NCBI RefSeq assembly: GCF_024139115.2
Contig: NC_085139.1
Span: 67,375,203-67,439,202 of the forward strand
Direction: 5' to 3'
From: Armigeres subalbatus
Lineage: Eukaryota; Arthropoda; Insecta; Diptera; Culicidae
Length of the DNA: 64,000 bases
A model generated the notes under the pieces. It did not search any database, was not told the origin of the DNA, and saw only the letters and a program-made list of their open reading frames with translations. This document shows, in pieces, positions 21,451 through 33,751 of the stretch (its first letter is position 1; every line of letters starts with the position of its first letter). The position numbers and the translations under genes were made by a program.

Positions 21451-24400
21451 ACAATTTGTGACAGCAGCGCGTACTGACGTGCTTTTTGCTCCCGCATTTT
21501 TCGTTTCGTTCGTTCGTTCGTTCGCTGTGTTTACCTACACAGCGACAGCATACAGTCACCAGCGGTAGAACTGCCGGTGGGTGGGTCTGCGAATATGCAT
21601 AAAAGCAGTGGGCGCATTTTTTTGTCATTCTGTGCTTGATGATGGTCGGATGCAGTGGTGTCGGTTGCGATGGATGCAATCGCCCATCGCATCGCTCGGG
21701 GTTCATGGCTACAGGCCGATGATGGCTGTGGCAGCGAGGGCAGCGGTGGTGGATGAGGAAGAATAAAGTTAGAGAGATTTGGTCTGCTCATCCAGGTGAT
21801 GGGTTTCATAATCCATATGATCCCGGGATGGGTATGAGTCATGTCATATGACTGACCATATGTAGTTGTGCTTGGTACTGAACCACACGTACATTGAAAC
21901 ATGGTTATACTATAACAGTTCTGATTCCCTAGAAAATAAGTACGCTGATGAAAATAAAAATTCGATTAAAATAATTACTTTCATTTATTTGCAAAAGGCA
22001 TTAGCAATTAAAGATGCACAATCAGCAATAGTGTTAATATCCATTTTAGATTAGAAAATTTTGCTGTCTTACATGTAAATGTTTTAAAAAAGTCCGTAAA
22101 CAATAATTTCCAGAAGAATATTTAAATAAACTTTATCTTATTTTTTGTTTTTCATTTTCTGAGAAATTGTATTATTAAACTTGACGTAGACTCGGAGTTT
22201 GGGATCAACATATCTAATAATTTTTCGTTGACGTATTAGCAGTACCTCCTCTATTTTAGTAGGGTTACTGCTCCTTGACTTGTTTCTTATTGTTGTGATT
22301 TTTTTCAGCAGTAAGCACGCATGTTAGCAAAAAGAAGCATCGAAATTGGTGCTGTATTTCTTTGTTTGGAAAACGGGACAGTTCCCCTAAAATAGCACAT
22401 TTTGCCCAAGTCTGGAAGTCTTATAAATAAAATTTTTAAACTTCAAATACTATCATCAATAAGAAATCTATAGATGCCCTACATTTGCTTGAGTAAAAAA
22501 GGGCTTAATAATTAGAAACAAAGCAATTCTAATTATGTATTTAATTATTGGAGTGGAGATATATCAGCTTCCACACTGATATTCTTCCCTCCCCCTTCAT
22601 ACGGGAGCTTGGCAGAAGGAAGGTCGTGCGATATGTGCCATCACAAATATTGCCCTCCGCTCGCTTTCAAATGGACTTCTATAAAAACATTCTTCATGCC
22701 TGCCGTATCCTAACGGAACTATCAATTCTATACTTTCGCCTCTAATGCTATCATGAACATGTACGTCCAAGTTTGGAAGATGATATTAGCATTTCCATAT
22801 CATTTAATTATTAGTTTTATTTCCAGAAGTTTTGAATAAACAAATTGCTAATAATTCTACACTGCATGGAAGTTGTCGTTTCCAATATTAATACCTATAA
22901 TTATAGGTGATTAATTATATATGATTAATCAAACTCTATAGATCCAAAAGTTAAAAGTAAAATTAAATTTAAATTAAATTAAATTGAATTTGAATTAAAT
23001 TGAATTAAATTAAAATTAAATGTAAATATGTTACGTTTATACAAGTCCTACGTCTACTCGCGGTTATGTTGAAAACATTACCCATTGCTCGTTTTTGTGA
23101 TGGTCAAAGTTCTTCAACAGCGTCGCTATTGCTAAATGTGTCTTACTACGGCACAGCTGCTCTATTTGGAAAGAAACTTAACAAATCAAAATGTGAATTT
23201 ATTTTATTGAACATTTGAAAGTAGTACACTTCAAGAATTTTTGTTACAAATTATTTGTAGGTAATATCTCGGTGAACTACACGCCAATCTATAAAACAAG
23301 TTTTTTTTTGGGAATGAATGTTTGTTCATGAAATTTGTAAACAATACTAACTTTACCACTCCAAAAATCTTTGGGTAAGCCCAAACTGCTACGGCATTGC
23401 ATATTCACAAGCGATCAAAACATGCGAAATTCCAATCGTAACCCCGCACGACATATTTCCATGTCCAATTGGTTGTGAACATTAGATTTATATGCATCGT
23501 TTTCGAGCTCCGGACAGGTTTCATCTCGGTTCATATCAACCGCTATCTTTAGTGGACTCGTTATCTTCCTTTCTTTATTATCTTTCTTCCAAAGTCTTCC
23601 GTAGATAGCGTAAACAAGCAAGTGGGTGCCGCTGACCTTAGAGTAGCACAGTTCGGGCCATGGAATGTAATTTTATAGATCATCAAAGTTTGCGGAATTT
23701 TGGTGGCTATTGGTTTTAACGAGCTTGCGAATTGATGATCGATAAATGTTTATAGTTTTTAGCAGCTGTAAGCGACTTAATATTCCACAATTTGAGAATG
23801 AAACTTGTGGTTTGTTGTCAAATAAAGCAGTTGTGTATAACGAAGATATGAATTCCAATTGATTTTTATTTAAAAATCAGAACTTTGTTTTATGCAGCTC
23901 GCTTCACTTGTTCAGAAAACCGACAGATTTCCTTTTACAATTATCAAATGCAAAAGGGAAACAAATTAGTCGAATGAACTAAGTTTTATCATCGTTTTGG
24001 TTGTCACATCTTTTGGAATTTTGTGTGCCACGCAGTCACTTGGGATGAACATGAATAAATCATGAAAAAATGTGAACACAACGAAATGTGCGAAATTTCC
24101 AAGGTATCTTCGTGCTTTGTTTTTTCCCAAAGCAGATCTTTTCCTCCAGATCTCTCCAGATCAAGAATTCCTACGAACAATGGATTGTTATTGGTCATTT
24201 AAAATCAATCATCGATTTCTCGCACACGCAAAATGTAATGAAAGGAAGAATTTAGGATGGAATACGCGTAGGGTTTCTTGTATTTATTCTGTATTATATT
24301 CATTGCTTAACATCTTTAAGCATTATCTGTAGATATGTCACATTATAAGCTAATTTCAGACTATCCATTTGAATTTCGAAAGGCCCGAAAAGATGTTCAC

Positions 24401-24479
24401 GTTGTTGTACCTCTCGTTTTATGAACTTGAAGAAGGCGATCTTTTTGTAGATTTGTTCACAATTTCCCTTCAAGAACTT
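21451..24479. other. Unassigned sequence with small simple repeats
   Basis: 21500-21900 is GC-richer and could contain an untranslated exon. 22940-23025 is a (TTAAAT)-type run. No protein family is recognised in any frame. Confidence 0.4.
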
Positions 24480-24715
24480 TGGTATAGTCGAGCCCCATTG
24501 CATACAATCATTTCGACGCGTGGATTAAAGCTCAAGTAAGTGTCACCCAGGTCACGTGTTACGGATACCTTCTTCAATGGCACTCCGTTGGCTAAATACG
24601 TTGATTCAACAGGATATATTTGGCGCTAAATGCTGATGTGCTTTCTTTTCTGCACATTGAGTGAGAGTGAGGCCATTATCAGCAGACCATCGAGTAATGT
24701 TATCGATCGTCTGCT
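24480..24715 (-). pseudogene. Decayed non-LTR retrotransposon reverse-transcriptase fragment
   Basis: Reading the minus strand from 24715, one frame gives IDNITRWSADNGLTL, then a frameshift leads to LNVQKRKH, then a stop, then VSVTRDLGD and LSFNPRVEMIV. The order (helix with WSADNGLTLN, then V.RDLG...L.F..HV) is that of the RT thumb and post-RT region in Jockey/I-group insect non-LTR elements. It has at least one frameshift and one stop and no palm motif, so it is a dead 5'- and 3'-truncated relic. The clade is inferred from the motif pattern only. Confidence 0.65.
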
Positions 24716-25639
24716 ACACTCGGAAGGTATGATGTTCTGTCGCATTTCATATCGTCTACTATTTGGAATAGTGAGTCGTTAAAAAAAAATTAAGTACAGC
24801 AGGGATTACGGGACTTCGGCAAACGCTTTGGACACGTTTTCGTAGACCGTTTTGGCAAACGCCCATGATGGGAATGTTTACCGTGGATAATCAAATTTCG
24901 ACATGGACGCTTCAATTCGTATGGGAAATTTTCTGAAATATTTCATCGAGATGTTTCGTCAAGCTGGATCGGAAAGACTAATACTTTTAGTTTGTTTTAG
25001 TATAGTTACATTCTAATAAGACATGTTAAAACATTGCGACGAAATGATTAAAACACAGTCTGAGCTATGCAGTTAGAATTGTTTTAAATTATTCTTCCCG
25101 GTACTGTGTAATCAGATGTCCGAAGTTTGAATCTTTGTGTCCGAAATATGAACCCAATCCCGCCGATGTCCGAGGTTTGAATCAAACAGAAGCCGGACAT
25201 TTTCATGAATTGCAAACATTCTTCGCAATATATTGCATATATAAAATACGTAGTTAAAAGATAAATACTATACTGAGTGATTGCAATGGTGATCTAAAAT
25301 GTAAGTTGATTATGATTATTATGATAACATTATTGCATAATTGAAGCAGATATAGCTTGCTTACGATACTATAATGCTCTTCCATGAAATAAAAATCTAT
25401 GAAATTTTGGCGAAATTGCTTTCATTGTTTATGTTTTCTATGAAAGTGAGAGAGATAAATGTATCGTACTGTAAATAAATCGTGACTTTGCTCAATGAAA
25501 ATGAAAATCTCAGCACTGATCCGCATCGTCCCGAATAACGAATCCAATACCTTTCATAAGTTGTTCTTCGTTGGGTCCGGAATGCCCGTCACATAAAAAA
25601 CCTGGTTGGCACAAGAACTAACTTCGAACTTCTTCGTAG
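24716..25639. other. Unassigned sequence
   Basis: A small threefold repeat of TGTCCGAAGTTTGAATC-like words lies at 25115-25190. Otherwise no gene or element is recognised. Confidence 0.4.
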
Positions 25640-25721
25640 GAGAGACAAGGTGCACAGGGATTCATCCGGAAATTTCTCCGCCGGAAGATCGTCCAGAAAT
25701 TCCTCCGAAGGTTCCTCCAGG
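25640..25721 (+). repeat. Left remnant of 24-bp minisatellite
   Basis: Units such as GGAAATTTCTCCGCCGGAAG and TCCAGAAATTCCTCCGAAGG belong to the same family as the array that begins at 27688. They stop at the terminus-like TAGAGGTGTGCGCC. This suggests one original array later split by an insertion. Confidence 0.6.
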
Positions 25722-26092
25722 TAGAGGTGTGCGCCACCGCGTCCTCATTATTTTCCTTGGAAATTCCGAAGTTTCAGTGGAACTGCTGTAGATTTTTCCA
25801 ATTGACCTTTTCCGTAAAAAATGTATCTCGTTTTATTGTCTCAGTCGATTCTTTTTAACATCACGTTAGAACCCTGGAGATTTTTTCGGGGAATTACCAA
25901 TGATTTCCTTCAAAATTTAACACAATTTCTCGTTAGAAAATTTCGAATGGAAATTTCAAAAGATCTTCGTTGAAATCAAAAAAAAATATCGTAGAAATGG
26001 AGTTTCTGAACGCAGAAGAGTCTTTTGGCAGAAAGCCATTTTGCCGAAAACCACAACACAATAAACATTGGAGATGAATAAAGCGCTTATAT

Positions 26093-26388
26093 AGGGGCCC
26101 TCCTTAGCCGTGCGGTAAGACGCGCGGCTACAAAGCAAGACCATGGCTGGGTTCGATTCCCGGTGCCGGTCTAGGCAATTTTCGGGTTGGAAATTGTCTC
26201 GACTTCCCTGGGCATAAAAGTATCATCGTGCTAGCCTCATGATATACGAATGCAAAAATGGTAACTTGGCTTAGAAACCTCGCAGTTAATAACTGTGGAA
26301 GTGCTCAATGAACACTAAGCTGCGAGGCGGCTTTGTCCCAGTGTGGGGATGTAATGCCAATAAGAAGAAGAAGAAGAAGAAGAAGAAG
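26093..26388 (+). mobile_element. Feilai-type SINE, full length, copy 2
   Basis: It begins GGGGCCCTCCTTAGCCGTG, has the B box GGTTCGATTCC, the same conserved body as the 18.4-kb copy and a (GAA)n tail. It is flanked by a perfect 13-bp duplication AAAGCGCTTATAT (26080-26092 and 26389-26401). Relative to copy 1 it lacks about 11 bp (around CTGAGGGTGG) just upstream of the B box, so the promoter-box spacing differs. Confidence 0.9.
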
Positions 26389-26439
26389 AAAGCGCTTATA
26401 TCATCAAAAAAAGTCCTCTAAAGCTTATATATTTAAAAT

Positions 26440-27260
26440 TGTTTGTTGGTAAGGCTGAAAGTTGTTTGGCCTAATATGTCGTTTGACCAAACAAACCATT
26501 TGGCTGAAGCCCATCTAGTCTAAAAATATTTTGTCGAGATTGGTCATTTGATCGATCAGCTCCTTTGGCTGAAAAACAAAAACAGACTGGCCGAATAGCT
26601 CAATTGACTGAAATGGTCGTGTGGCAGATAGCGTCATTTTGACAAGATGGTCATTCGGCCGAAAGTGTCGCTGAATTGGTCATTTTGCCAAAAGGCCGTT
26701 TAGCCGAATAGGTCATTTTGTAGAAAAATCCGTTTAGCCGAAATGGTTGTTTTGCTGAAAGGACATTTTCGAGCCAAAAGGGTCTTTCTGTCAAACGACG
26801 ATTTCTACCAAACGGCATTTTCGGCCATATGATCTATTCGGTTAAATGACTTTTTCGGCCAAACGAACATTTTGAGCTGTTGGGGCCAAATGAACTGTTG
26901 GGGCAAACAACTTCTTGGTCAAATGACCAGTTCGACTGAATGGGCCTTTCAGATACTTGTCGACTGGCCTAATGTCATTTTCGGTCAAACCATTTTCGAC
27001 CTAATACCTTTTCGGACTAATGGAATTTGGCAAGATGACTTTCGGCCTAACGTGTTATTCAACCAAGTGTCATTCGAAAAAATGGTTCTACGCCGAATAA
27101 CTTTCGGCCAAACGATACGTGGGGTCATTTGGCCGAACAAACCTTTAGGCAAGAACCCCTCCAACCGAAAATTTTATTTAGCCGAAATGAACATACGACC
27201 AAAAACGTCCGAATGTCTATTTGTCCGAAAAATCTTTTGGCTAAAAAGGTTTTTTTTGGT
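26440..27260. repeat. GGCCGAAA-type minisatellite, locus 2
   Basis: About 40 degenerate ~20-bp units with TTTGGCC, GGCCGAAA, GGTCATTTGG and TTTCGGCC. The reading frame across 26872-27372 is a by-product. It is followed at 27290-27480 by A-rich GAAATTCCAAAG words, as at the first locus (2340-2835). Confidence 0.8.
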
Positions 27261-27687
27261 CGACATTGGTCGTTTGGTCGTTTCTTGTAAAAACTTGAAA
27301 CTATTTTTCGTAAAAAATATGAAGAATTTTTCATGGAAATTCGAAAAAAAATCACACGGAGATAACAAATAATTTTGCTTTGAAATTCCAAAGTGATTTC
27401 TTGGAAATTCCAAAGAATTCTCAAAACTTTAAAGTAGTTGTCATGGAAAATCCAAAAATAATTTCCAAATGAATATTTTGAAGAAGCTTAGAGAATTTTC
27501 GGGAGAAGTTCATCAGATTTTTGCAGATTTTTTTTAAAGAAACGAACGTGTAGAAATATCCACTCCGATTCACGCCGCCGCATGTTGAAATAGCTTTCGG
27601 CGTGACGCCGAGAACGCTGCCGCCACCGACCAAAATTCTGACAAACGCCGCCGCCGCCAATTTTCGGACCAGCGAACACCTATACTA

Positions 27688-30220
27688 GGAATTCCCCCGG
27701 AAGTTCCTCCAGGAATTTCTTCGGAAGTTTGCCCACGAATTCTTCCGGTTGTTACTCTAGGAATCCCTCCGGAAGTTCCTCCAGGAATTTCTCCGGAAGT
27801 TCTTCCAGGAATTCCTTCCGAAGTTCCTCCAGCAATTCCTTCGGAAGTTCCTCCAGGAATTCCTTAGGAAGTTCCTCCAGAAGTTCATTCGGAAGTTCCT
27901 CCAGGAATTCCTTCGGAAGTTCCTCCAGGAATTTCTTCGGAAGTTCTTCCAGCAATTCCTTCGGAAGTTCCTCCAGGAATTCCTCCGGAAGTTCCTCCAG
28001 GAGTTCATTCGGAAGTTCCTCCAGGAATTCCTTCGGAAGTTCATCCAGGAATTCCTTCGGAAGTTCCTCCAGGAATTCCTTCGGAAGTTCCTCCAGGAAT
28101 TCCTTCGGAAGTTCCTCCAGGAATTCCTTCGGAAGTTCCTCCAGAAATTCCTTCGAAAGTTCCTCCAGGAATTCCACTGGAAGTTCCTCCAGGAATTTCA
28201 CCGGAAGTTCCTTCGGAAGTTCCTCCAGGAATTCCTCCGGAAATTCCTCCAGAAATTCCTCCGGAAGTTCCTCAAGGAATTCCTCCGGAAGTTCCTCCAG
28301 GAATTCCTCCGGAAGTTCCTCCAGGAATTCCTCCGGAAGTTCCTCCAGGAATTCCTCCGGAAGCTCCTCCAGGAATTCCTCCGGAAGTTCCTCCAGAAAT
28401 TCCTCCGGAAGTTCCTTCAGGAATTCCTCCGGAAGTTCCTCCAGGAATTCCTCCGGAAGTTCCTCCAGGAATTCCTCCGGAAGTTCCTCCAGTAATTCCT
28501 CCGGAAGTTCCTCCAGTAATTCCTCCGGAAGTTCCTCCAGGTATTCCGCCGGAAGTTCCTTCAGGAATTCCTCCGGAAGTTCCTCCAGGAATTCCTCCGG
28601 AAGTTCCTCCAGGAATTTCTCCGGAAGTTTCTTCAGGAATTCCTTCGGAAGTGTTTCAAGAAAGTCAAACTTTGAGCGCTGTGGTCAAACCCCTAACGAA
28701 GACCGATTGAGCTGAAATTTTCCATGCGGGCTTTCCATTCGGGAATTTCCTACAGGAATTTCTCCGGAAGTTTCTCCAGGAATTTTTCCGGAAGTTCCTA
28801 CAGGAATTCCTCCGGAAGTTTCTCCAGGAATTCCCCCGCAAGTTTCTCCAGAAATTCCTCCGGAAGTTCCTCCAGGAATTCTCCGGAAGTTCCTCAAGTA
28901 ATTCCTCCAGAAGTTCCTCCAGGAATTCCTCCGGAAGTTCCTCCAAGAATTCCTCCGGAAGTTCCTCAAGGAATTCCTCCAGAAGTTCCTCCAAGAATTC
29001 CTCCGGATGTTCCTTCGAAAGTTCCTCCAGGAATTCCTCCGGAAGTTCCTCCAGCAATTCCTCCGGAAGTTCTTCCAGGAATTCCTCCGGAAGTTCCTCC
29101 AGGAATTCCTCTGGAAGTTCCTCCAGGAATTCCTCCGGAAGTTCCTCCAGCAATTCCTCCGGAAGTTCCTCCAGCAATTCCTCCGGAAGTTCCTCCAGCA
29201 ATTCCTCCGGAAGTTCATCCAGGAATTCCTCCGGAAGTTCCTCCAGGAATTCCTCCGGAAGTTGCTCCAGGAATTCCTCCGGAAGTTTCTCCAGGAATTC
29301 CTCCGGAAGTTCCTCCAGGAATTCCTTCGGAAGTTTCTCCTGGAATTCCTCCGGAAGTTCCTCCTTAAGTTCCTCCAGGAATTCCTCCTGAAGTTCCTCC
29401 AGGAATTCCTCCAGAAGTTCCTTCAGGAATTCCTCCGGAAGTTGCTCCCGAAATTCCTCCGGAAGTTGCTTCCGAAATTCCTCCGGAAGTTGCTCCCGAA
29501 ATTGCTCCGGAAGTTGCTCCCGAAATTCCTCCAGAAGTTTCTCCCGAAATTCCTCCGGAAGTTGCTCCCGAAATTCCTCCGGAAGTTGCTCCCGAAATTC
29601 CTCCAGATGTTTCTCCCGAAATTCCTCCGGAAGTTGCTCTCGATATTCTTCCGGAAGTTGCTCCCGAAATTCCTCCGGAAGTTGCTCCCGAAATTCTTCC
29701 GGAAGTTGCTCCCGAAATTCCTCCGGAAATTGCTCCCGAAATTCCTCCTCAAGTTGCTCTCGAAATTCCTCTGGAAGTTGCTCCCGAAATTCCTCCAGAA
29801 GTTGCTACCAAAATTCCTCCAGAAGTTTCTCCCGAAATTCCTCCGGAAGTTGCTCCCGAAATTCCTCCGGAAGTTGCTCTCGAAATTCCTCCGGAAGTTG
29901 CTCCCGAAATTCCTCCGGAAGTTGCTCCCGAAATTTCTCCGGAAGTTGCTCCCGAAATTTCCCCGGAAGTTGCTCCCGAAATTCCTCCGGAAGTTGCTCC
30001 CGAAATACCTTCCGAAGTTGCTCCCGAAATTTCTCCGGAAGTTCCTCCAGGGATTCCTCCAGGAATTCCTCCGGAAGGTTCTCCAGGAATTCCTCCGGAA
30101 GTTCCCCCAGGAATTCCTCCGGAAGTTCCCCCAGGAATTCCTCCAGGAGTTCCTCCAGGAATTCCTGCGAAAATTCCTCCAGGAATTCCTGCGGTAGTTA
30201 CTCCAGGAATTCCTTCGGAA
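27688..30220 (+). repeat. 24-bp minisatellite array (TTCC/GGAA rich)
   Basis: About 105 tandem 24-bp units built from GGAATTCCTCC and GGAAGTTCCTCCA. The unit combines three overlapping palindromic words (GGAATTCC, TCCGGA, GGAAxTTCC). From about 29430 to 30050 a subfamily takes over in which the unit reads GTTGCTCCCGAAATTCC. Since 24 is divisible by 3, every frame yields an 8-residue periodic peptide ([24 protein letters not shown]). I treat these as non-coding because several frames on both strands are open together. Confidence 0.92.
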
Positions 30221-31370
30221 ATTCAACTCGATAATCGTTCTGAAATTTCACAAAACTCACCAAACTCACTCCCAGCCCCCTGGAATTCCTAAAAGGTTTC
30301 ATGAAGCAATTTTTAAAGGATCTATTTAAGAAATTCTAGAAGGAAATCGCAATGGAGATTTTTGCAGATAGATTCTTGAACGGATGTTCCATGAAATGTG
30401 TGAACTAATGAACCACCTGGAGGAATTCTCAAATAAAATTCTGAAAACTATTGGAGAATTTTCAAAAAGAATTCAGGAGGAATTTCTAAAAAAAATCCCG
30501 TTGGATTTTAAAACAAATTTTACAAGCAAGTCTAAAATAATTTCTGATTGTAATACTGAAGGATTCATAGAAGAAAGCTCCATAGATGTTCTAGAATAAT
30601 CTTTTTTAAATTCTTATAGAACATTTCCCAAGCAATTACAGAATATTCGCTATAAAGTCAGACTTAATCCAAGCAAATGTTTTTGGAATTCTATTTTTTT
30701 CCGGAAGTCTGAAAATTGCTTTCGTTTACCCACAAGCAACATAAATGATGTTCGTGTAAATCTACAATAGGATTGGAAATTGATTTCTTGGGCAAACTTT
30801 GGTCAGCATTTTTTTTTTTCAAAAATCAATTTAAGCTTTAAAGATTAGATCAGAACCTAAATCAGAACTCGTGGGTCAAATTTATCTTAAGAAACAAAAG
30901 TGAACCCCATTGCATGATTTGATGTTCCTTTTTCAGATTGCAAATTGGGACAGATGTCATTTTTTCCACTACTTTTCATAAGCACATGACCGAAATCGCT
31001 TTGTTCGACTGCATTAATGCTAAGCTGTCTTGCATAGCAAAAACCATCTAAACCCATGAAACCCCCCAAGTACCCAATGGGCATTGACAAATTACATCCA
31101 ATCGTTCCCCACTGACTGCCGGCATCTCCGAATTTCATTCAGAAAAACATCGCACTTAACACCGCCGGCTGCTTGCCTACTGATCGTTCACGTCGTTCCT
31201 CGATGATCGTCGAAAGTAAAAGTTGACAAGTGAAGGACAAACCGCGCACTGCATTGCATAATTCGACGATTATTCGCATATTTCTCGTACGCATACACGC
31301 GCCCGGGGACTGTTTGCGGGGTCCGATGCGTTTGTCCCCTAACTGACTGCCCGGCTGCTACCGTGAGGTA
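30221..31370. other. Unassigned; CpG-rich from about 31140
   Basis: 30220-31130 has no recognisable gene. 31140-31370 becomes CpG- and GC-rich (GCGCCCGGGG, CGTCGTTCCTCGATGATCG), consistent with a promoter-proximal region for the ELOVL gene downstream. Confidence 0.4.
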
Positions 31371-31501
31371 TCAGTAGTGCGGAGAGGTCTCTCCGACGAC
31401 CGGCTACCGACCGAGTTGATATGCTAAATGGTAATAACAGCATTGTCGCAGAAGCCACGCCACGGTCGGTGTGTCGAGTGTTCGACACCGAAACGCGAGT
31501 G
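31371..31501 (+). promoter_or_regulatory. Candidate start site and 5' untranslated exon of the ELOVL gene
   Basis: TCAGT at 31371-31375 matches the arthropod initiator. A good splice donor follows at 31502 (GTAAGACAT after GCGAGTG). The first coding exon begins with an acceptor (TTTTCAG ending at 32378) ten bases before its ATG, so at least one upstream non-coding exon must exist. This is the best-placed candidate, but the start site and donor are inferred, not proven. Other donors within 31.4-32.3 kb are possible. Confidence 0.35.
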
Positions 31502-32388
31502 GTAAGACATCAGACGAAGAGGAGAGTGACCGCGAGAGATCGTGTGAACATCGCAGTGTGGTTATCGCGGATCCGGGCAAACGGAAAGGGGGCCAGACGG
31601 AAACCTTTCTTTTTGCCCGACGATTTGATCATGACCTACTAACGGAAAGTAGCTCCGCGCCGATCGAGAGTGATGAGTGCACCCGGCTTGGAGAGAAATT
31701 GTTGCTGGTGGTAATACCAGTAGCGAGAGAGACGAAGGAATGTACTTTGCCCTCGATCGACCGATCGATGATGGAGCGGTATGAATATGACGTAACAGAA
31801 ACGACCGGAGACTATCTCAGTTTCGAACCAGATTGACTGAATTGCTAGAATGGAATTTGACCGTTTGAAATAGTCGTGCGGTGTCCAGTTGTGATGTTTA
31901 TAAAATATCATGACGCGTGCTATTTAAAATATGCGGTACGATAATTTCGCAATTGCTGGAAAACCGGTGCAAGTGGCACCGAAGACACCGACGCGACAGT
32001 AGCCACCGATGCGGAAACGCATCCAACACCGGCAGCAGCGTGGAGGCGGCGGACCATTGATCGTTGTGCCGGTGGCCGAGGGTTTTGTGACTATGAACTA
32101 ATGGCCGCCATTCCGGCATCAGTATCGCGATGGTGATCGATTGATTGATGGGTTTGTTTTCTTATAACGGTTATGTGCGAGGGGCTGGCGATATGTGGTT
32201 CGACACGGAGACGGCTTGTAAAACCCGCTGTGATTTATGTTAGGAGCAGTTTGTGTGCTGTTATGCCAATGTGCGATAATTTAGTAGTACATGGCTGTTG
32301 TTGCTTGTCGTACGATTTGTTTTGGTGATGATTTACTAACCGGTACTAATTTTCACACTTTTTTCCATTCATTTTCAGATCACACAAG

Positions 32389-32449
32389 ATGGCGTTCATA
32401 CTCACAGATATGTACGATTGGTACAGAGATCTAATGGACAATAAAAGCG
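32389..32449 (+). CDS. Very-long-chain fatty acid elongase (ELOVL), coding exon 1
   Basis: Encodes the first 20 residues (MAFILTDMYDWYRDLM, then DNKS) plus the first base of a split Asp codon. The exon starts at 32379 after a TTTTCAG acceptor, and the ATG at 32389 is the first one in it. It ends at a consensus GGTAAGT donor (GT at 32450). The cytosolic or lumenal N-terminus matches insect ELOVL1/7-type elongases (Drosophila CG31522/CG31523 group). Elongases of this family perform the rate-limiting condensation of malonyl-CoA with acyl-CoA in the ER membrane. The intron after this exon is 8.0 kb and filled with minisatellite. Confidence 0.88.
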
Positions 32450-33751
32450 GTAAGTTTGACCTTGAATTTGAATGTTTTAAGAGATGGGACAAGACTTTTA
32501 GTCTATGCAAGGATTCATACTAAGTCATTGGGTTAAATATCTCATTTCAAATATGAAAGCTTTGTTTTGGAAAGGGTTATTTCATCATTCAGTAGTACCA
32601 AACTTGGAAGATTTATTGTTTTCGTTTAAAATTGCTCTTGTAGGAGTTCGTTCATGTTTGAGCTTGGCCTCGTAGCAGTTTGTCTTGGTTGGAGGTTTCC
32701 CTTGAGTGAGTAAGTCTTGGCTGGAGCTAGACATGCGCTCGAATCATAATATTGTTGGCAGTCGCATAAATTATTATTTCATTGCTGGAAGATGCGATGA
32801 ACAGCTACCCCAACCTGCTACACAGAGTTGAACCGATCGTCATGGGTTACTTTTGCTTTCAGCCCTGAACATACAATGATAATAATGAAACCTCCTGTCG
32901 AATTCCTGCTGTTATTCGAGTTTCGATCACAGAGAAAAACCTCAAACCCATTTCCAAAAACGTAGCTCAAAATTTCTGCGGAAGACTGTAAGATCAAACG
33001 CAGGACCGGGATGACTGATGGTCACTGACGAAAGGGGGTCGATTTCGATGAGAAAGATAGGAGCTTCCTAATAAGGATTGCTCATTTTTTCAACTTTTTT
33101 TTGTCGGACGGCTCCGTGGATTCGTATATAGTGGAGGGTGCAGGCGTTGAGAATTTGCGATTCACAGCTTAACATACAGTGTTTAAAAAACTATAGGTGT
33201 TCTATGGAACTTGAGGTACCCTTGCGTCCCATTGTCGAAAAAATAAGAATTAAAGGCAAATTCTGCCGGAAATCCTTACCGGAAATACTCAAGAAAATTT
33301 CACATAATTTCCTCTATGAATTTATTCGGAAATTCATCCAAGAATTGCTTGAAAATACCACGAGACTTTATTCCGGATAGGAGGTCATTTTTTTTATCCG
33401 AGAACTCGCCTAGCAATTCCTACGGAGTTTTTATCCCAATACTTCCATCAATTTCTCCTGAAATTCTTCCAAAATTTTCTTCAAAAAATACTTCGGAAAT
33501 TCCCCCCGTAAGTCCTTTATTTGTTCCCTCTAATATTTCTCGCGACCATATCACAGATTTACAATCAAGCCCTGGAATCCGACATAATTGTCACCGTCGG
33601 TGTTTTGATTACAATCTTCCTGATTTGACGCGGCCTTTCGACGAAAACATAAGTACTTTACTCCCAATTAACGCTTCATCGGAACAAGAAATTGCCCTCG
33701 TCACATTGATGGTTGCTGCTGGATTGCATCAAATTAACTCCCTGCTTAAAT
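32450..33751 (+). other. ELOVL intron 1, left part
   Basis: No exon is seen. 33200-33540 contains degenerate TCCGGAAATT/AATTTCCTC words related to the 24-bp repeat. An open frame across 33316-33789 runs into the minisatellite and has no family resemblance. Confidence 0.6.

Larger units (their letters stand above)
25722..27684. mobile_element. Possible non-autonomous DNA element with imperfect TIRs
   Basis: The left boundary TAGAGGTGTGCGCC (25722-25735) pairs with the reverse complement of AGCGAACACCTATA (27671-27684) at 11 of 14 bases, and 24-bp minisatellite units flank both sides. The interior holds a Feilai SINE, a GGCCGAAA repeat block and a GCCGCC-rich right end, but no transposase. No exact 8-bp target duplication is visible, so class and borders are tentative. 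Confidence 0.45.

Noticed and set aside
29007..30197. 396-codon frame with FLRKLLPK repeats and 328-codon frame with SSGSSSRN repeats in the 24-bp array
   Set aside because: A 24-bp unit gives periodic peptides in every frame. Overlapping frames on both strands are open and no non-repeat domain is attached.
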